Source of the DNA: an uncultured Lachnospiraceae bacterium | GTDB taxonomy: Bacteria > Bacillota > Clostridia > Lachnospirales > Lachnospiraceae | Length of the DNA stretch: 8,560 nucleotides | NCBI GenBank assembly: GCA_934408585.1 | Contig: CAKRVA010000031.1 | Span: 1-8,560, forward strand | Direction: 5' to 3' | Shown: positions 1 through 4,987 of the stretch, one piece after another | How the letters are laid out: every line of letters starts with the position of its first letter | Position numbering within the stretch: the first letter of the stretch is position 1 | Position numbers and translations under genes: made by a program | The notes under the pieces: generated by a model | The model's input: the letters and a program-made list of their open reading frames with translations, nothing else | What the model was told of the DNA's origin: nothing | The model's database searches: none

Positions 1-5
1 ACATA

Positions 6-15
6 GGGGGGGGGG
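6..15 (+). promoter_or_regulatory. Homopolymeric G10 tract acting as ribosome binding site
   Basis: Ten consecutive G end 8 bases before the ATG at 24, so the tract is the only candidate Shine-Dalgarno for the first gene. A mononucleotide run this long is prone to slipped-strand length change, which would alter spacing or pairing strength. The upstream gene, outside the window, would end at the TAG at 4-6 or the TGA at 18-20, depending on its frame. Confidence 0.45.
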
Positions 16-23
16 ACTGATAT

Positions 24-392
24 ATGGCATGGTCAGAATGGAAAAAATTCGGTGGTGGACTTGACAATCCTACACTTTTATGGACTAATCAAACACCAAA
101 TGTTGCCTTTAACGCACAAACTTTGAATATAAGTAATTTGTCAGATTATGAGTATATCATGGTTGAATCTTATGGTGGTGCAGGTCAGCACGATATAGGT
201 GTGACACCTAGCGTTCAAATTTATAAAAACAATACATCAAATGCATTGTCATCCTACTATACAGATAACTATATTACTATGCGTTTAATGAAATGTTCTG
301 GTAATAGTATCACATTTGATAATGGTTATATTAAAGCAAATGCTTCAACGTCAGGTTCATATTGTATTCCATATAAAATTTATGGAATTTAA
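24..392 (+). CDS. Phage tail-tip / receptor-binding type protein (122 aa)
   Basis: This is a small soluble protein with no membrane segment or signal peptide. It is rich in Asn, Ser, Thr, Tyr and Gly, and its beta-prone stretches (LLWTNQTPNVAF, then DYEYIMVESYGG) resemble the distal domains of siphophage tail fibres and baseplate proteins. The start is the ATG at 24: an in-frame TGA at 18-20 blocks any extension, and a run of ten G at 6-15 lies 8 bases upstream as an unusually pure ribosome site. Genes for tail accessory proteins, CD1375-like proteins and the lysis cassette follow on the same strand, which fits the end of a tail module. A role in host-surface contact is inferred from composition and position; no catalytic motif is visible. 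It could also be a head-decoration or other structural protein. Confidence 0.65.
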   Translation: MAWSEWKKFGGGLDNPTLLWTNQTPNVAFNAQTLNISNLSDYEYIMVESYGGAGQHDIGVTPSVQIYKNNTSNALSSYYTDNYITMRLMKCSGNSITFDNGYIKANASTSGSYCIPYKIYGI

Positions 393-422
393 ATTATCAA
401 TTTAATAATAGGGGTTATGTAT

Positions 423-521
423 ATGAAAAAAATATTTAAAGCATTAGGATTTATGGTATTGTCACCGATACTTCTTTTACTACTTAGTATTAACTTTATA
501 TGTGAGGACAAACATATTTAA
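423..521 (+). CDS. Small membrane peptide (32 aa)
   Basis: A 32-residue ORF lies between the tail-tip gene and the next tail gene. It opens with the basic stretch MKKIFK and continues as one hydrophobic helix, with a core of VLSPILLLLLSINFI at about residues 12-26, then a short polar tail CEDKHI. A ribosome site AGGGG at 410-414 sits 8 bases before the ATG at 423. An in-frame ATG at 417 is too close to that site to be preferred. The predicted form is a single-pass membrane peptide with its N-terminus in the cytoplasm. Its position next to the tail and lysis modules suggests a phage membrane peptide, possibly a lysis accessory, but nothing in the sequence proves this. A cleaved leader-like peptide is an alternative reading. 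Confidence 0.55.
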   Translation: MKKIFKALGFMVLSPILLLLLSINFICEDKHI

Positions 522-542
522 ATAAAAGGAAAGGGTAAAATC

Positions 543-965
543 ATGGGATATATACTATTCAATAATAAGAAGAAACCTGTCAAAGCACAGGCAAAAAAAC
601 TGAATAGCCATCAAATTGAAATAACCGGATGTGCAATTAACACTTCCGGTTTTTCATATTACCAAGATGCAGAAATGAAAAGGAAATATGGTGAATATGA
701 TGATTTCATTACACTGTATCAGGAATTGGATGAATCTTTCATTTTATCAAATGATGGTTCTGTTCATCCGGAACCACCTGAACCGGAACCACAACCGGAA
801 CCTACATTGCGTGAAATCGTCAATGAAATGAATGAGGAATTAACAAATAGTCAGATTGCTATTTGCGAAAATTATGAAAAGAATATTGAAGTTGTGGAAG
901 AACTGACAAATACACAACTTGCATTGTGTGAAGTCTATGAAATGATTGCAGAACTGGGGGTGTAA
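543..965 (+). CDS. Phage tail accessory protein with Pro-Glu hinge and repeated helical tail (140 aa)
   Basis: Three parts are visible. Residues 1-74 form a small mixed domain that opens MGYILFNNKKKPVKA and carries an INTSGF motif, a pattern I associate with proteins next to tail fibres in Lachnospiraceae siphophages. Residues 75-88 form a hinge made of Pro, Glu and Gln (HPEPPEPEPQPEP). Residues 89-140 are helical and contain two copies of a unit EELTN(S/T)Q(I/L)A(I/L)CE(N/V)YE, likely a short coiled coil or oligomerisation segment. The ribosome site AAAGGAAAGGG at 527-537 precedes the ATG at 543. The gene lies inside the tail module, three bases before the next ORF. A structural virion role is inferred. 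No enzyme motif is present. Confidence 0.6.
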   Translation: MGYILFNNKKKPVKAQAKKLNSHQIEITGCAINTSGFSYYQDAEMKRKYGEYDDFITLYQELDESFILSNDGSVHPEPPEPEPQPEPTLREIVNEMNEELTNSQIAICENYEKNIEVVEELTNTQLALCEVYEMIAELGV

Positions 966-968
966 ATC

Positions 969-1082
969 ATGGGAAAAGTATATGCAGACCTTATCAGGAA
1001 GGGATTGAAAAGTATTGATGATGTTCCTGAAAAATTAAGGGATGAAGTGAAGAAAATTTTAGAAGGTGATGCAGATGTTTAA
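969..1082 (+). CDS. CD1375-like phage mini-protein, first copy (37 aa)
   Basis: This 37-residue ORF begins MGKVYADLIRKGLKSIDDV and ends in a helix with the pattern VPEKLRDEVKKIL. The pattern Y-A-x-L-I-x-K-G-x-K followed by DVP-x-KL matches the tiny CD1375-type proteins that commonly sit between tail and lysis genes of clostridial phages. Their molecular role is not known. A GGGGG run at 956-960 serves as ribosome site, 8 bases before the ATG, and only three bases separate this gene from the one upstream. It is a diverged paralogue of the next gene and is shorter at its C-terminus. The family assignment comes from recalled pattern, not a search. Confidence 0.6.
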   Translation: MGKVYADLIRKGLKSIDDVPEKLRDEVKKILEGDADV

Positions 1083-1122
1083 GATTCTGCTTTGCTTAAT
1101 TTTAGGAAAGGGGGTCAATGAT

Positions 1123-1251
1123 ATGGCAGTTGTATATGCAACCCTGATTGTAAAGGGTAAAAAGAACTATGCAGATGTTCCTGCAAAGCTGAAAGAGCAG
1201 GTCAAAGAAATCTTGATTGATTTGGACTGTGCTGACCTTGTTACAGAGTAA
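1123..1251 (+). CDS. CD1375-like phage mini-protein, second copy (42 aa)
   Basis: The product begins MAVVYATLIVKGKKNYADV and continues VPAKLKEQVKEILIDL, matching the first copy almost position by position through the Tyr-Ala-x-Leu-Ile-x-Lys-Gly and DVPxKL blocks. The frame is open back to a GTG at 1066. I choose the ATG at 1123 because AGGAAAGGGGG at 1104-1114 lies 8 bases upstream and because this start aligns with the first copy. The extension would add a hydrophobic leader overlapping the upstream gene. It is the last gene before a strong terminator, so it probably closes the tail transcription unit. Function unknown. Confidence 0.65.
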   Translation: MAVVYATLIVKGKKNYADVPAKLKEQVKEILIDLDCADLVTE

Positions 1252-1278
1252 CATGGAAATTATGAACTAACACACTTG

Positions 1279-1321
1279 AAGCACCTATATGACCTTTATA
1301 TGAGGTCTGATAGGTGCTTTT
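1279..1321 (+). terminator. Intrinsic terminator closing the tail module
   Basis: A perfect 10-bp arm, AAGCACCTAT at 1279-1288, pairs with ATAGGTGCTT at 1310-1319. An inner GACCT/AGGTC stem (1291-1295 with 1303-1307) extends it beyond a small internal loop. TTTT at 1318-1321 follows, then GTT. No T run is found for the opposite strand. It lies between the mini-protein and the lysis cassette. Confidence 0.75.
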
Positions 1322-1342
1322 GTTGTGTGGGAAAGGACAAAC

Positions 1343-1654
1343 ATGACTGTTGAAGTTGCAATTCTTGTTTCAGCTGTGTCACTTGGGTTTGCTATCTATT
1401 CAGGTGTTACTAACATGAAACGGAACAAAGCCACGGATGATAAGAAAGAAGCCACTGAAATGACTACAGTGATTGTCAAGTTGGAAGGTATCAGCCGGGA
1501 CACATCTGAAATCAAAAACGATTTAAAAGATGTAAAATCTGATGTAAAAAAGCATGATGAACAGATTATCAGGATGGATGAATCTTTGAAATCTGCATGG
1601 AAGGCAATTAACAAATTGCAGGATAAAGGCGGTGGTGATAACAGTGAACCGTAG
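1343..1654 (+). CDS. Membrane-anchored coiled-coil lysis protein, XhlA-like (103 aa)
   Basis: The N-terminus (VEVAILVSAVSLGFAIYSGV, about residues 3-22) is a transmembrane helix. Residues 40-97 are charged and helical, with repeated D-x-K and heptad-like spacing (SEIKNDLKDVKSDVKKHDEQI), as in XhlA-type haemolysin/holin-accessory proteins of Gram-positive phages. Such proteins work with a holin and an endolysin at the membrane during lysis. The start is the ATG at 1343, with GAAAGGA at 1331-1337 five bases before it. The frame is open to a GTG at 1325, but that lies over the terminator flank and lacks a ribosome site. The gene ends with a Gly-Gly-Gly linker and overlaps the next gene. The XhlA likeness is one of architecture (helix plus coiled coil), so the family name is provisional. 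Confidence 0.65.
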   Translation: MTVEVAILVSAVSLGFAIYSGVTNMKRNKATDDKKEATEMTTVIVKLEGISRDTSEIKNDLKDVKSDVKKHDEQIIRMDESLKSAWKAINKLQDKGGGDNSEP

Positions 1655-1913
1655 ACCAAAGCAATTTGGAATCACTTGGACTAAAAAAATCACCAAGTGG
1701 CTACTTATCATTGGGGTTGTCAATGGGACAGCCCCTTTTATATTATCCATGTTTGACAAAGAACCTTGTGTTGAAATGGGTATTGCATGGGTAACTGAAA
1801 TTGTAGCAGTTGCCCTTGGTTATTTTGTGCGTGGCTTCAAAGATACCAAAGAAAGTGAAAAAATCAGGATTCAGGAAGCCAAGATTGAAAAAGAAAGTGA
1901 GGTACTTGGATAA
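1644..1913 (+). CDS. Two-helix phage membrane protein in lysis cassette (89 aa)
   Basis: A basic N-terminus (NRRPKQF, TKKITK) precedes two predicted transmembrane helices at about residues 19-37 and 45-62. A charged helical tail rich in Lys and Glu (KESEKIRIQEAKIEKESE) follows. Size and layout fit a small holin or a holin-associated protein. The start is uncertain: GTG codons at 1632, 1635 and 1644 are all in frame. I prefer 1644 because GGTGG at 1631-1635 lies 8 bases upstream and the product then begins MNRRP. The gene overlaps the end of the coiled-coil gene and shares one base with the next gene (TAATG), so translation is probably coupled. Which of the two small membrane proteins is the pore-former cannot be told from sequence alone. 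Confidence 0.65.
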   Translation: MNRRPKQFGITWTKKITKWLLIIGVVNGTAPFILSMFDKEPCVEMGIAWVTEIVAVALGYFVRGFKDTKESEKIRIQEAKIEKESEVLG

Positions 1914-2143
1914 TGAAAAAAATTGATTGGAAAAGCAAATTGACAAGCAGGAAGTTTTGGGCTGCTTTGATTGGTTTTATTACTGCAATTATGGTTGCGT
2001 TCAATGTGTCTGATTTGACCATTGAACAGGTAACAGCGGTTGTAACAGCCGGGGCAACACTGATTGCTTATATCATTGGTGAAGGTTTGGTTGATGCAGC
2101 AAGAATCAGTAAGGAAGCAGGTGATGAGAATGGCAACAGCTAA
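1913..2143 (+). CDS. Phage holin-like protein (76 aa)
   Basis: The protein opens with a basic segment (KKIDWKSKLTSRKFW), a common holin feature. Two hydrophobic helices follow at about residues 14-31 (FWAALIGFITAIMVAFNV) and 40-56, separated by a turn containing DLTIEQ, and the short C-terminal tail is hydrophilic. This is the layout of small class II-type holins that form the membrane lesion through which the endolysin passes. The ATG at 1913 overlaps the stop of the preceding gene by one base, and the 3' end overlaps the endolysin start by about 20 bases. Such nesting is usual in lysis cassettes and keeps the products in proportion. The exact holin family was not determined. Confidence 0.75.
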   Translation: MKKIDWKSKLTSRKFWAALIGFITAIMVAFNVSDLTIEQVTAVVTAGATLIAYIIGEGLVDAARISKEAGDENGNS

Positions 2144-2921
2144 ACAGGTGCAGGAATTTATTGCTTTGATAGCACCATTGGCTGTTGACATTTGCAATAG
2201 CAAAGAAAAGAAGGTTCTTCCTTCTGTTTGCATTGCACAGGCTTGTTGTGAATCAGCTTATGGTACAAGTCCCAAAATGATTAAAGCTAATGCTGTGTTT
2301 GGTATCAAGGTGGGTAAATCCAAGGTTCATTTTGGCACAGCGTGGAAAGATAAGGCATATTCTACCAAAACCAAAGAATGTTATGATGGTAAAACTTACA
2401 CCACTATTACCGATATGTTCCGGGCATATGATTCAATCAGGGATGCGGTAGAAGATTACTATGATATGCTTGGAAGCTGTTCACGTTATGCCGGGTGCAT
2501 TGGTGTAACAGATTACACAGCTGCAATCACAGCAATCAAAAATGGTGGTTATGCCACAAGTCCCACCTATATCAGTACCATCACCAGTATTATCAAAGAA
2601 TACAATCTTACACAGTATGATGCTTGTATGGTAGGCGGTACACCTGCAAAAGAAAGTAAATTCACGATTGGAAAAAATTACACCTTACAGGCAAATATGT
2701 ATGTCAGGGATGCACCGGGGGGAAATAAAAAGCAGTACATTCAGCTGACAACCAATGCAAAAAGTCATGCTGTAAAACAGGTTGATGGAAGTGCTGTATT
2801 GTCAAAAGGTACGGTGGTAACCGTAAAAGAAACCCAAGCTGTGAACGGTGCTTTGTGGTTGCGTATTCCGTCAGGTTGGGTTTGCGGTTATTCAAAAGAT
2901 GGTGTAGTATATGTGAAGTAA
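2124..2921 (+). CDS. Phage endolysin: GH73 glucosaminidase with C-terminal SH3-like domain (265 aa)
   Basis: The enzyme cleaves the glycan backbone of peptidoglycan for phage release, with holin-dependent access since no signal peptide is present. Residues 10-160 match a glucosaminidase (GH73) domain. IAQACCESAYGTS carries the likely catalytic Glu43, NAVFGIK at 56-62 is the usual N-x-F-G-x-K block, and YATSPTY at 143-149 fits the conserved Tyr-containing segment near the domain end. Residues 192-265 form an SH3-like wall-binding domain (MYVRDAPGG, LWLRIPSGWVCGY). The start at 2124 has AAGGA at 2111-2115 eight bases upstream. ATG 2130 is an equally credible start, and the frame is open further upstream only inside the holin gene. 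It is the last gene of the lysis cassette and looks intact and full length. Confidence 0.9.
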   Translation: MRMATAKQVQEFIALIAPLAVDICNSKEKKVLPSVCIAQACCESAYGTSPKMIKANAVFGIKVGKSKVHFGTAWKDKAYSTKTKECYDGKTYTTITDMFRAYDSIRDAVEDYYDMLGSCSRYAGCIGVTDYTAAITAIKNGGYATSPTYISTITSIIKEYNLTQYDACMVGGTPAKESKFTIGKNYTLQANMYVRDAPGGNKKQYIQLTTNAKSHAVKQVDGSAVLSKGTVVTVKETQAVNGALWLRIPSGWVCGYSKDGVVYVK

Positions 2922-2935
2922 TTGAAAAGTCAACT

Positions 2936-2980
2936 TCAAAGGTGCAAGCGGTGGCAATGTCACCGATTTGCCACCTTTGA
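2936..2980. repeat. Inverted repeat 3' of the endolysin with competing stems
   Basis: TCAAAGGTG at 2936-2944 pairs with CACCTTTGA at 2972-2980, extended inward by CAA/TTG around one bulged base. Inside lies a CGGTG...CACCG stem. GGTGGCAA and TTGCCACC offer an alternative pairing. No T run follows on the + strand, so it is not a standard terminator. It may protect the 3' end of the lysis transcript or be part of the element end. Confidence 0.5.
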
Positions 2981-3003
2981 CAGTACAACATCAATGAAAG
3001 TTT

Positions 3004-3099
3004 ACAGCATTGAACCATTGAAAACTTTGAAAAGTTCAGCTGTTCAGGTACTTGATTGATAGTGAACAGCATTGAACATTTTACTTTTCAAGATACCGT
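3004..3099. repeat. Cluster of short direct and inverted repeats
   Basis: ACAGCATTGAAC occurs at 3004-3015 and again at 3066-3077. GCTGTTCA at 3039-3046 is the inverse of TGAACAGC at 3063-3070. CTTTGAAAAGT at 3025-3035 nearly matches the inverse of ACTTTTCAAG further on, so much of 3025-3099 could fold as one imperfect hairpin. The region is non-coding and sits between the last phage gene and the methyltransferase-like fragment, where integrase or excisionase binding sites would be expected. The function is a guess. Confidence 0.4.
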
Positions 3100-3154
3100 G
3101 CATGTGGAAACGGTAGCGTTGATGCAGTATTGTGGAAAAGAGAAGAAAAAGTAA
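3056..3154 (+). pseudogene. Probable 3' fragment of a 23S rRNA uracil methyltransferase (RlmD/RumA type)
   Basis: The frame 3083-3154 reads TFQDTVHVETVALMQYC, then GKEKKK and a TAA at 3152-3154. The block HVETVxLL/M is a hallmark of the C-terminal region of RlmD/RumA-type methyltransferases in Gram-positive bacteria. The frame is closed upstream by TGA 3053-3055, and there is no ribosome site or catalytic domain, so it cannot be a gene by itself. A terminator begins 29 bases after the stop, as expected at a true gene end. The rum gene is a known insertion target for serine-recombinase phages and ICEs of streptococci (for example phi-m46.1), so I infer that this is the distal piece of a target gene left at an attachment site. 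The stretch is short, and the similarity is from memory. Confidence 0.4.
3094..3115. other. Candidate serine-recombinase attachment core
   Basis: TACCGT at 3094-3099 and ACGGTA at 3110-3115 form a 6-bp dyad around a 10-base centre containing GCATGTGG. The dyad lies exactly over the codons for HVETV in the methyltransferase-like fragment. Large serine recombinases use short imperfect dyads with a two-base crossover core, so this is a plausible att core. The left junction, which would carry the second copy, is outside the window. Confidence 0.3.
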
Positions 3155-3182
3155 GGCTTGACAAAAAGATGTTTCGATTTGA

Positions 3183-3229
3183 GGGCAAAAATTAGACCGA
3201 AAAATGGCTAGTTTTTGTCCGATTTTTTT
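3183..3229 (+). terminator. Intrinsic terminator after the methyltransferase-like fragment
   Basis: The arm at 3183-3195 (GGGCAAAAATTAG) pairs with 3208-3220 (CTAGTTTTTGTCC), with two G-U pairs. GA and seven T (3223-3229) follow. An alternative stem joins GGGCAAAAA at 3183-3191 with TTTTTGCCC at 3225-3233 and would absorb the T run, so the two folds exclude each other. Confidence 0.65.
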
Positions 3230-3297
3230 GCCCATTTTAAAGATGCATAATACTTGTCAAGGGCGTGTATGGGTAAAAAAGTGGTTTTGGGAGTGAC

Positions 3298-3504
3298 TTG
3301 GAGAAAAATACAGGAAAGGAAGAAGTGATAATTTCAAAATTTGATGTAGAAAACAAACTATTCTACATGGTAGATCATGGGGATGGTGAATACAGTTTAT
3401 GTCTTCCTCTTCTGGATGGAAAAATAGTGGTTTATGAGGAACATAAAAATTCGTGGAACAGATTTTTAAAGATTACGACAGCGGAATCTAAGCCCTTCAG
3501 ATAG
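3298..3504 (+). CDS. Orphan hypothetical protein, possibly truncated (68 aa)
   Basis: I do not recognise this ORF. It starts at a TTG with GGGAG at 3289-3293 only four bases upstream, so expression is doubtful. The product (EKNTGKEEVIISKFDVENK, then LFYMVDHGDGEYSLCLPLLDG) is hydrophilic with alternating beta-like strands and no membrane helix. Its residue pattern is protein-like rather than random. The end is suspicious: recombinase homology in another frame begins at about 3492, so the last residues (TTAESKPFR) may come from a recombination joint rather than the original gene. It sits just after a terminator with no clear promoter. It may be a remnant of an element-end gene or a cargo gene. 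Confidence 0.35.
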   Translation: MEKNTGKEEVIISKFDVENKLFYMVDHGDGEYSLCLPLLDGKIVVYEEHKNSWNRFLKITTAESKPFR

Positions 3505-3951
3505 CAAGGAATTTGAAGAAAATGGGAGTAAAATGTCCATGGCAGGTGGCTGATTTCACGCCTCCATAGGCAGAATACTGGAGAATTATAACTACCTTGG
3601 AATGGAAGATTATGAGCAGATTATAGATAAGGAACTGTTTGAGAGGGTGCAGAAAAGAAGGGAACAGGTACGGATTGAATGGAGCCGTGGAAAACACAGA
3701 CCGAACAAAAGGGAAAGGCTCATATTCAGCGGAGTGCTGATATGCAGAATGCGGATGCTTCTATAGCCATATACAACCGCATGATAAGAAAGACCGAATG
3801 GAATACCTAAGTGGAAATGTAAAAATTATGTGTACCGGAATAAGGTATCCTGCGGTGGCGGTTTTATATATTGGACAGCCAAGTGGAAGAGGTATGCATT
3901 ATAGCCATAAATAAGCTGATACAAAGTCCCGAACTTACAGAGAAGTTATGA
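3492..3951 (+). pseudogene. Decayed large serine recombinase, fragment A (recombinase and zinc-ribbon part)
   Basis: Pieces in different frames line up as the middle and zinc-ribbon part of a large serine recombinase. 3498-3556 gives QIARNLKKMGVKCPWQVADF. 3557-3743 gives GRILENYNYLGMEDYEQIID, ELFERVQKRREQVRIEW and RERLIFSGVLIC. About 3750-3800 gives CGCFYSHIQPHDKKDRMEY. 3807 onward gives KWKCKNYVYRNKVSCGG. About 3880-3951 gives VEEVCIIAINKLIQSPELT and EKL before a TGA. At least four frameshifts separate them, and in-frame stops occur. The Cys-x-x-Cys of the ribbon is broken (LIC is followed by RM where two residues and Cys are expected). The catalytic resolvase domain (Ser nucleophile, about 140 residues) is absent upstream. 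This gene can no longer act. It belongs to a different subfamily from fragment B. Confidence 0.8.
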
Positions 3952-3999
3952 AAAGAAGGAACAACAGGTCAGTCCCGAATACCGCAGAATTACACGGTC

Positions 4000-4863
4000 T
4001 ATGCCCTACTGCAGAAGAACTATACGGTGGATTTCATGACCAAGAAAAAGGTCATCAACAAGGGAATCGTGCCACAGTATTATGTGGAAGATGACCATGA
4101 GTCAATTATACCAAAGAAATTTTTTTACCGAGTGCAGGAAGAACTGGCGAGACGTGCCACCATAAACAAGGATGCGGTAACGAGAAAGAAGAACTAGAAA
4201 AGCAAGGTTTCTTGAAAATATGCCCTCACTGGTTTACTGTTCTACGGAAACTGCGAGCAGGAATACAGAAGAGTCATATGGTCGAGAAATGGCAAAAAGA
4301 AAATTGTGTGGAGGTGTAGCAATCGACTGACGAACGGAACAAAGAACTGCAAGAAGTCCGAGACACTGGAAGAGGAAGCACTAAACAGGGCAGTTATGGA
4401 GTCTATAAACAGAATTATAAGAGGTGATGGAGATTTTGTAGGAGCCTTCCGACAGAATGTCATCCGGGTAATCGGAAGCTATGGTGGAGAGCAGGAGCCC
4501 GATGAATACGAAGAAAAAATCAAAGAAAAGGAAGAAGAAATGGTGGATTTGATTGCAGAGAATGCAAGGGGAGGCTCTTACACCGATGAATTCGATGAGC
4601 GGTATCGCAGGATTGCAGAAGAAATCACCACCCTAAAAGAGGAGCAGATAGAGACCAGACGGAAGAAAAAACTGGCTGACAGTTACGAACAGCGGTTGAA
4701 GGATATGGACAGTTTCCTAGAGAAACAGGGCTGCCAAATACCGGAATTTGATAATGACCTTGTAAGAAGGCTGATAGCAAGCATCAAGGTGGTTTCTGCC
4801 GAGAAGCTGATTATCCAGTTCCAGTCGGGAATCGTCATGGAGCAGGAAATCAGATATGACTAA
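4000..4863 (+). pseudogene. Decayed large serine recombinase, fragment B (C-terminal two thirds)
   Basis: One frame runs from 4000 to the TAA at 4861-4863, broken only by TAG at 4195-4197 and TGA at 4213-4215. It starts inside the recombinase domain (YALLQKNYTVDFMTKKKVIN, then GIVPQYYVEDDHESIIP and FYRVQEELARRA). The zinc ribbon follows (GLLFYGNCEQEYRRVIWS, then KKKIVWRCSNRLTNGTKNC), then a long coiled coil and a C-terminal beta segment (IASIKVVSAEKLIIQFQSG). The ribbon's first Cys is now Tyr (TAC at the LLFYGNC position). The N-terminal catalytic domain is missing. The open stretch 4306-4863 could look like a free-standing 185-residue protein, but it begins in mid-domain and lacks a ribosome site, so I treat it as part of this pseudogene. 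Such enzymes excise and integrate phages and ICEs; this copy cannot. Confidence 0.88.
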
Positions 4864-4987
4864 GAAAAAGGCAGAGGTGACAACTGAAGAGGGAAAGCGT
4901 TATTCTTGGCATAAGAAGATTTGTAATAGAGGAATATTGTACAGATTAGATAACGGAAGTATAATTATTGTATGGAGGTTCTTGTGA
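4856..4987 (+). CDS. Mini-ORF bridging recombinase remnant and cargo (43 aa)
   Basis: An ORF starts inside the end of recombinase fragment B (ATGACTAA overlap) and ends at TGA 4985-4987, which overlaps the ATG of the next gene (TGATG). The product begins MTKKKAEVTTEEGKR and ends LDNGSIIIVWRFL. Serine recombinase genes are often chained by such overlaps, so the first 15 codons may be the start of a lost third recombinase, joined to unrelated DNA. A sigma-A promoter lies within its second half, which argues against it being a maintained gene. Function unknown. Confidence 0.25.
   Translation: MTKKKAEVTTEEGKRYSWHKKICNRGILYRLDNGSIIIVWRFL
4937..4965 (+). promoter_or_regulatory. Sigma-A promoter of the membrane/DUF4238/nuclease cluster
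   Basis: A -35 box TTGTAC at 4937-4942 and a consensus -10 box TATAAT at 4960-4965 are separated by exactly 17 bases. Transcription would begin near 4972, leaving a short leader with GGAGG at 4974-4978 before the ATG at 4987. It lies just after the recombinase remnant, so the cluster has its own expression signal. Confidence 0.7.

Noticed and set aside
1066..1122. Extended start of the second CD1375-like protein adding a hydrophobic leader
   Set aside because: The ATG at 1123 has a strong ribosome site and aligns with the first copy; the extension overlaps the upstream gene.
1396..2233. Several reverse-strand open frames under the lysis cassette
   Set aside because: They mirror well-supported + strand genes and lack ribosome sites; their Cys/Phe/Ser-rich translations are typical of antisense frames.
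3158..3163. TTGACA, a perfect -35 box
   Set aside because: The expected -10 position about 17 bases on reads GAGGGC, and a terminator begins there.
2704..3235. Two reverse-strand frames of 122 and 63 codons around the prophage end
   Set aside because: The first overlaps the endolysin SH3 region. The second covers the methyltransferase-like fragment and terminator. Neither has a ribosome site or recognisable motif.
4242..4463. Reverse-strand frame of 73 codons
   Set aside because: It is antisense to the recombinase zinc ribbon and coiled coil, with no start signal.
4306..4863. Open frame of 185 codons as an independent coiled-coil protein
   Set aside because: It begins in the middle of a recombinase zinc ribbon and continues the same frame as the upstream recombinase sequence, so it is part of a pseudogene.
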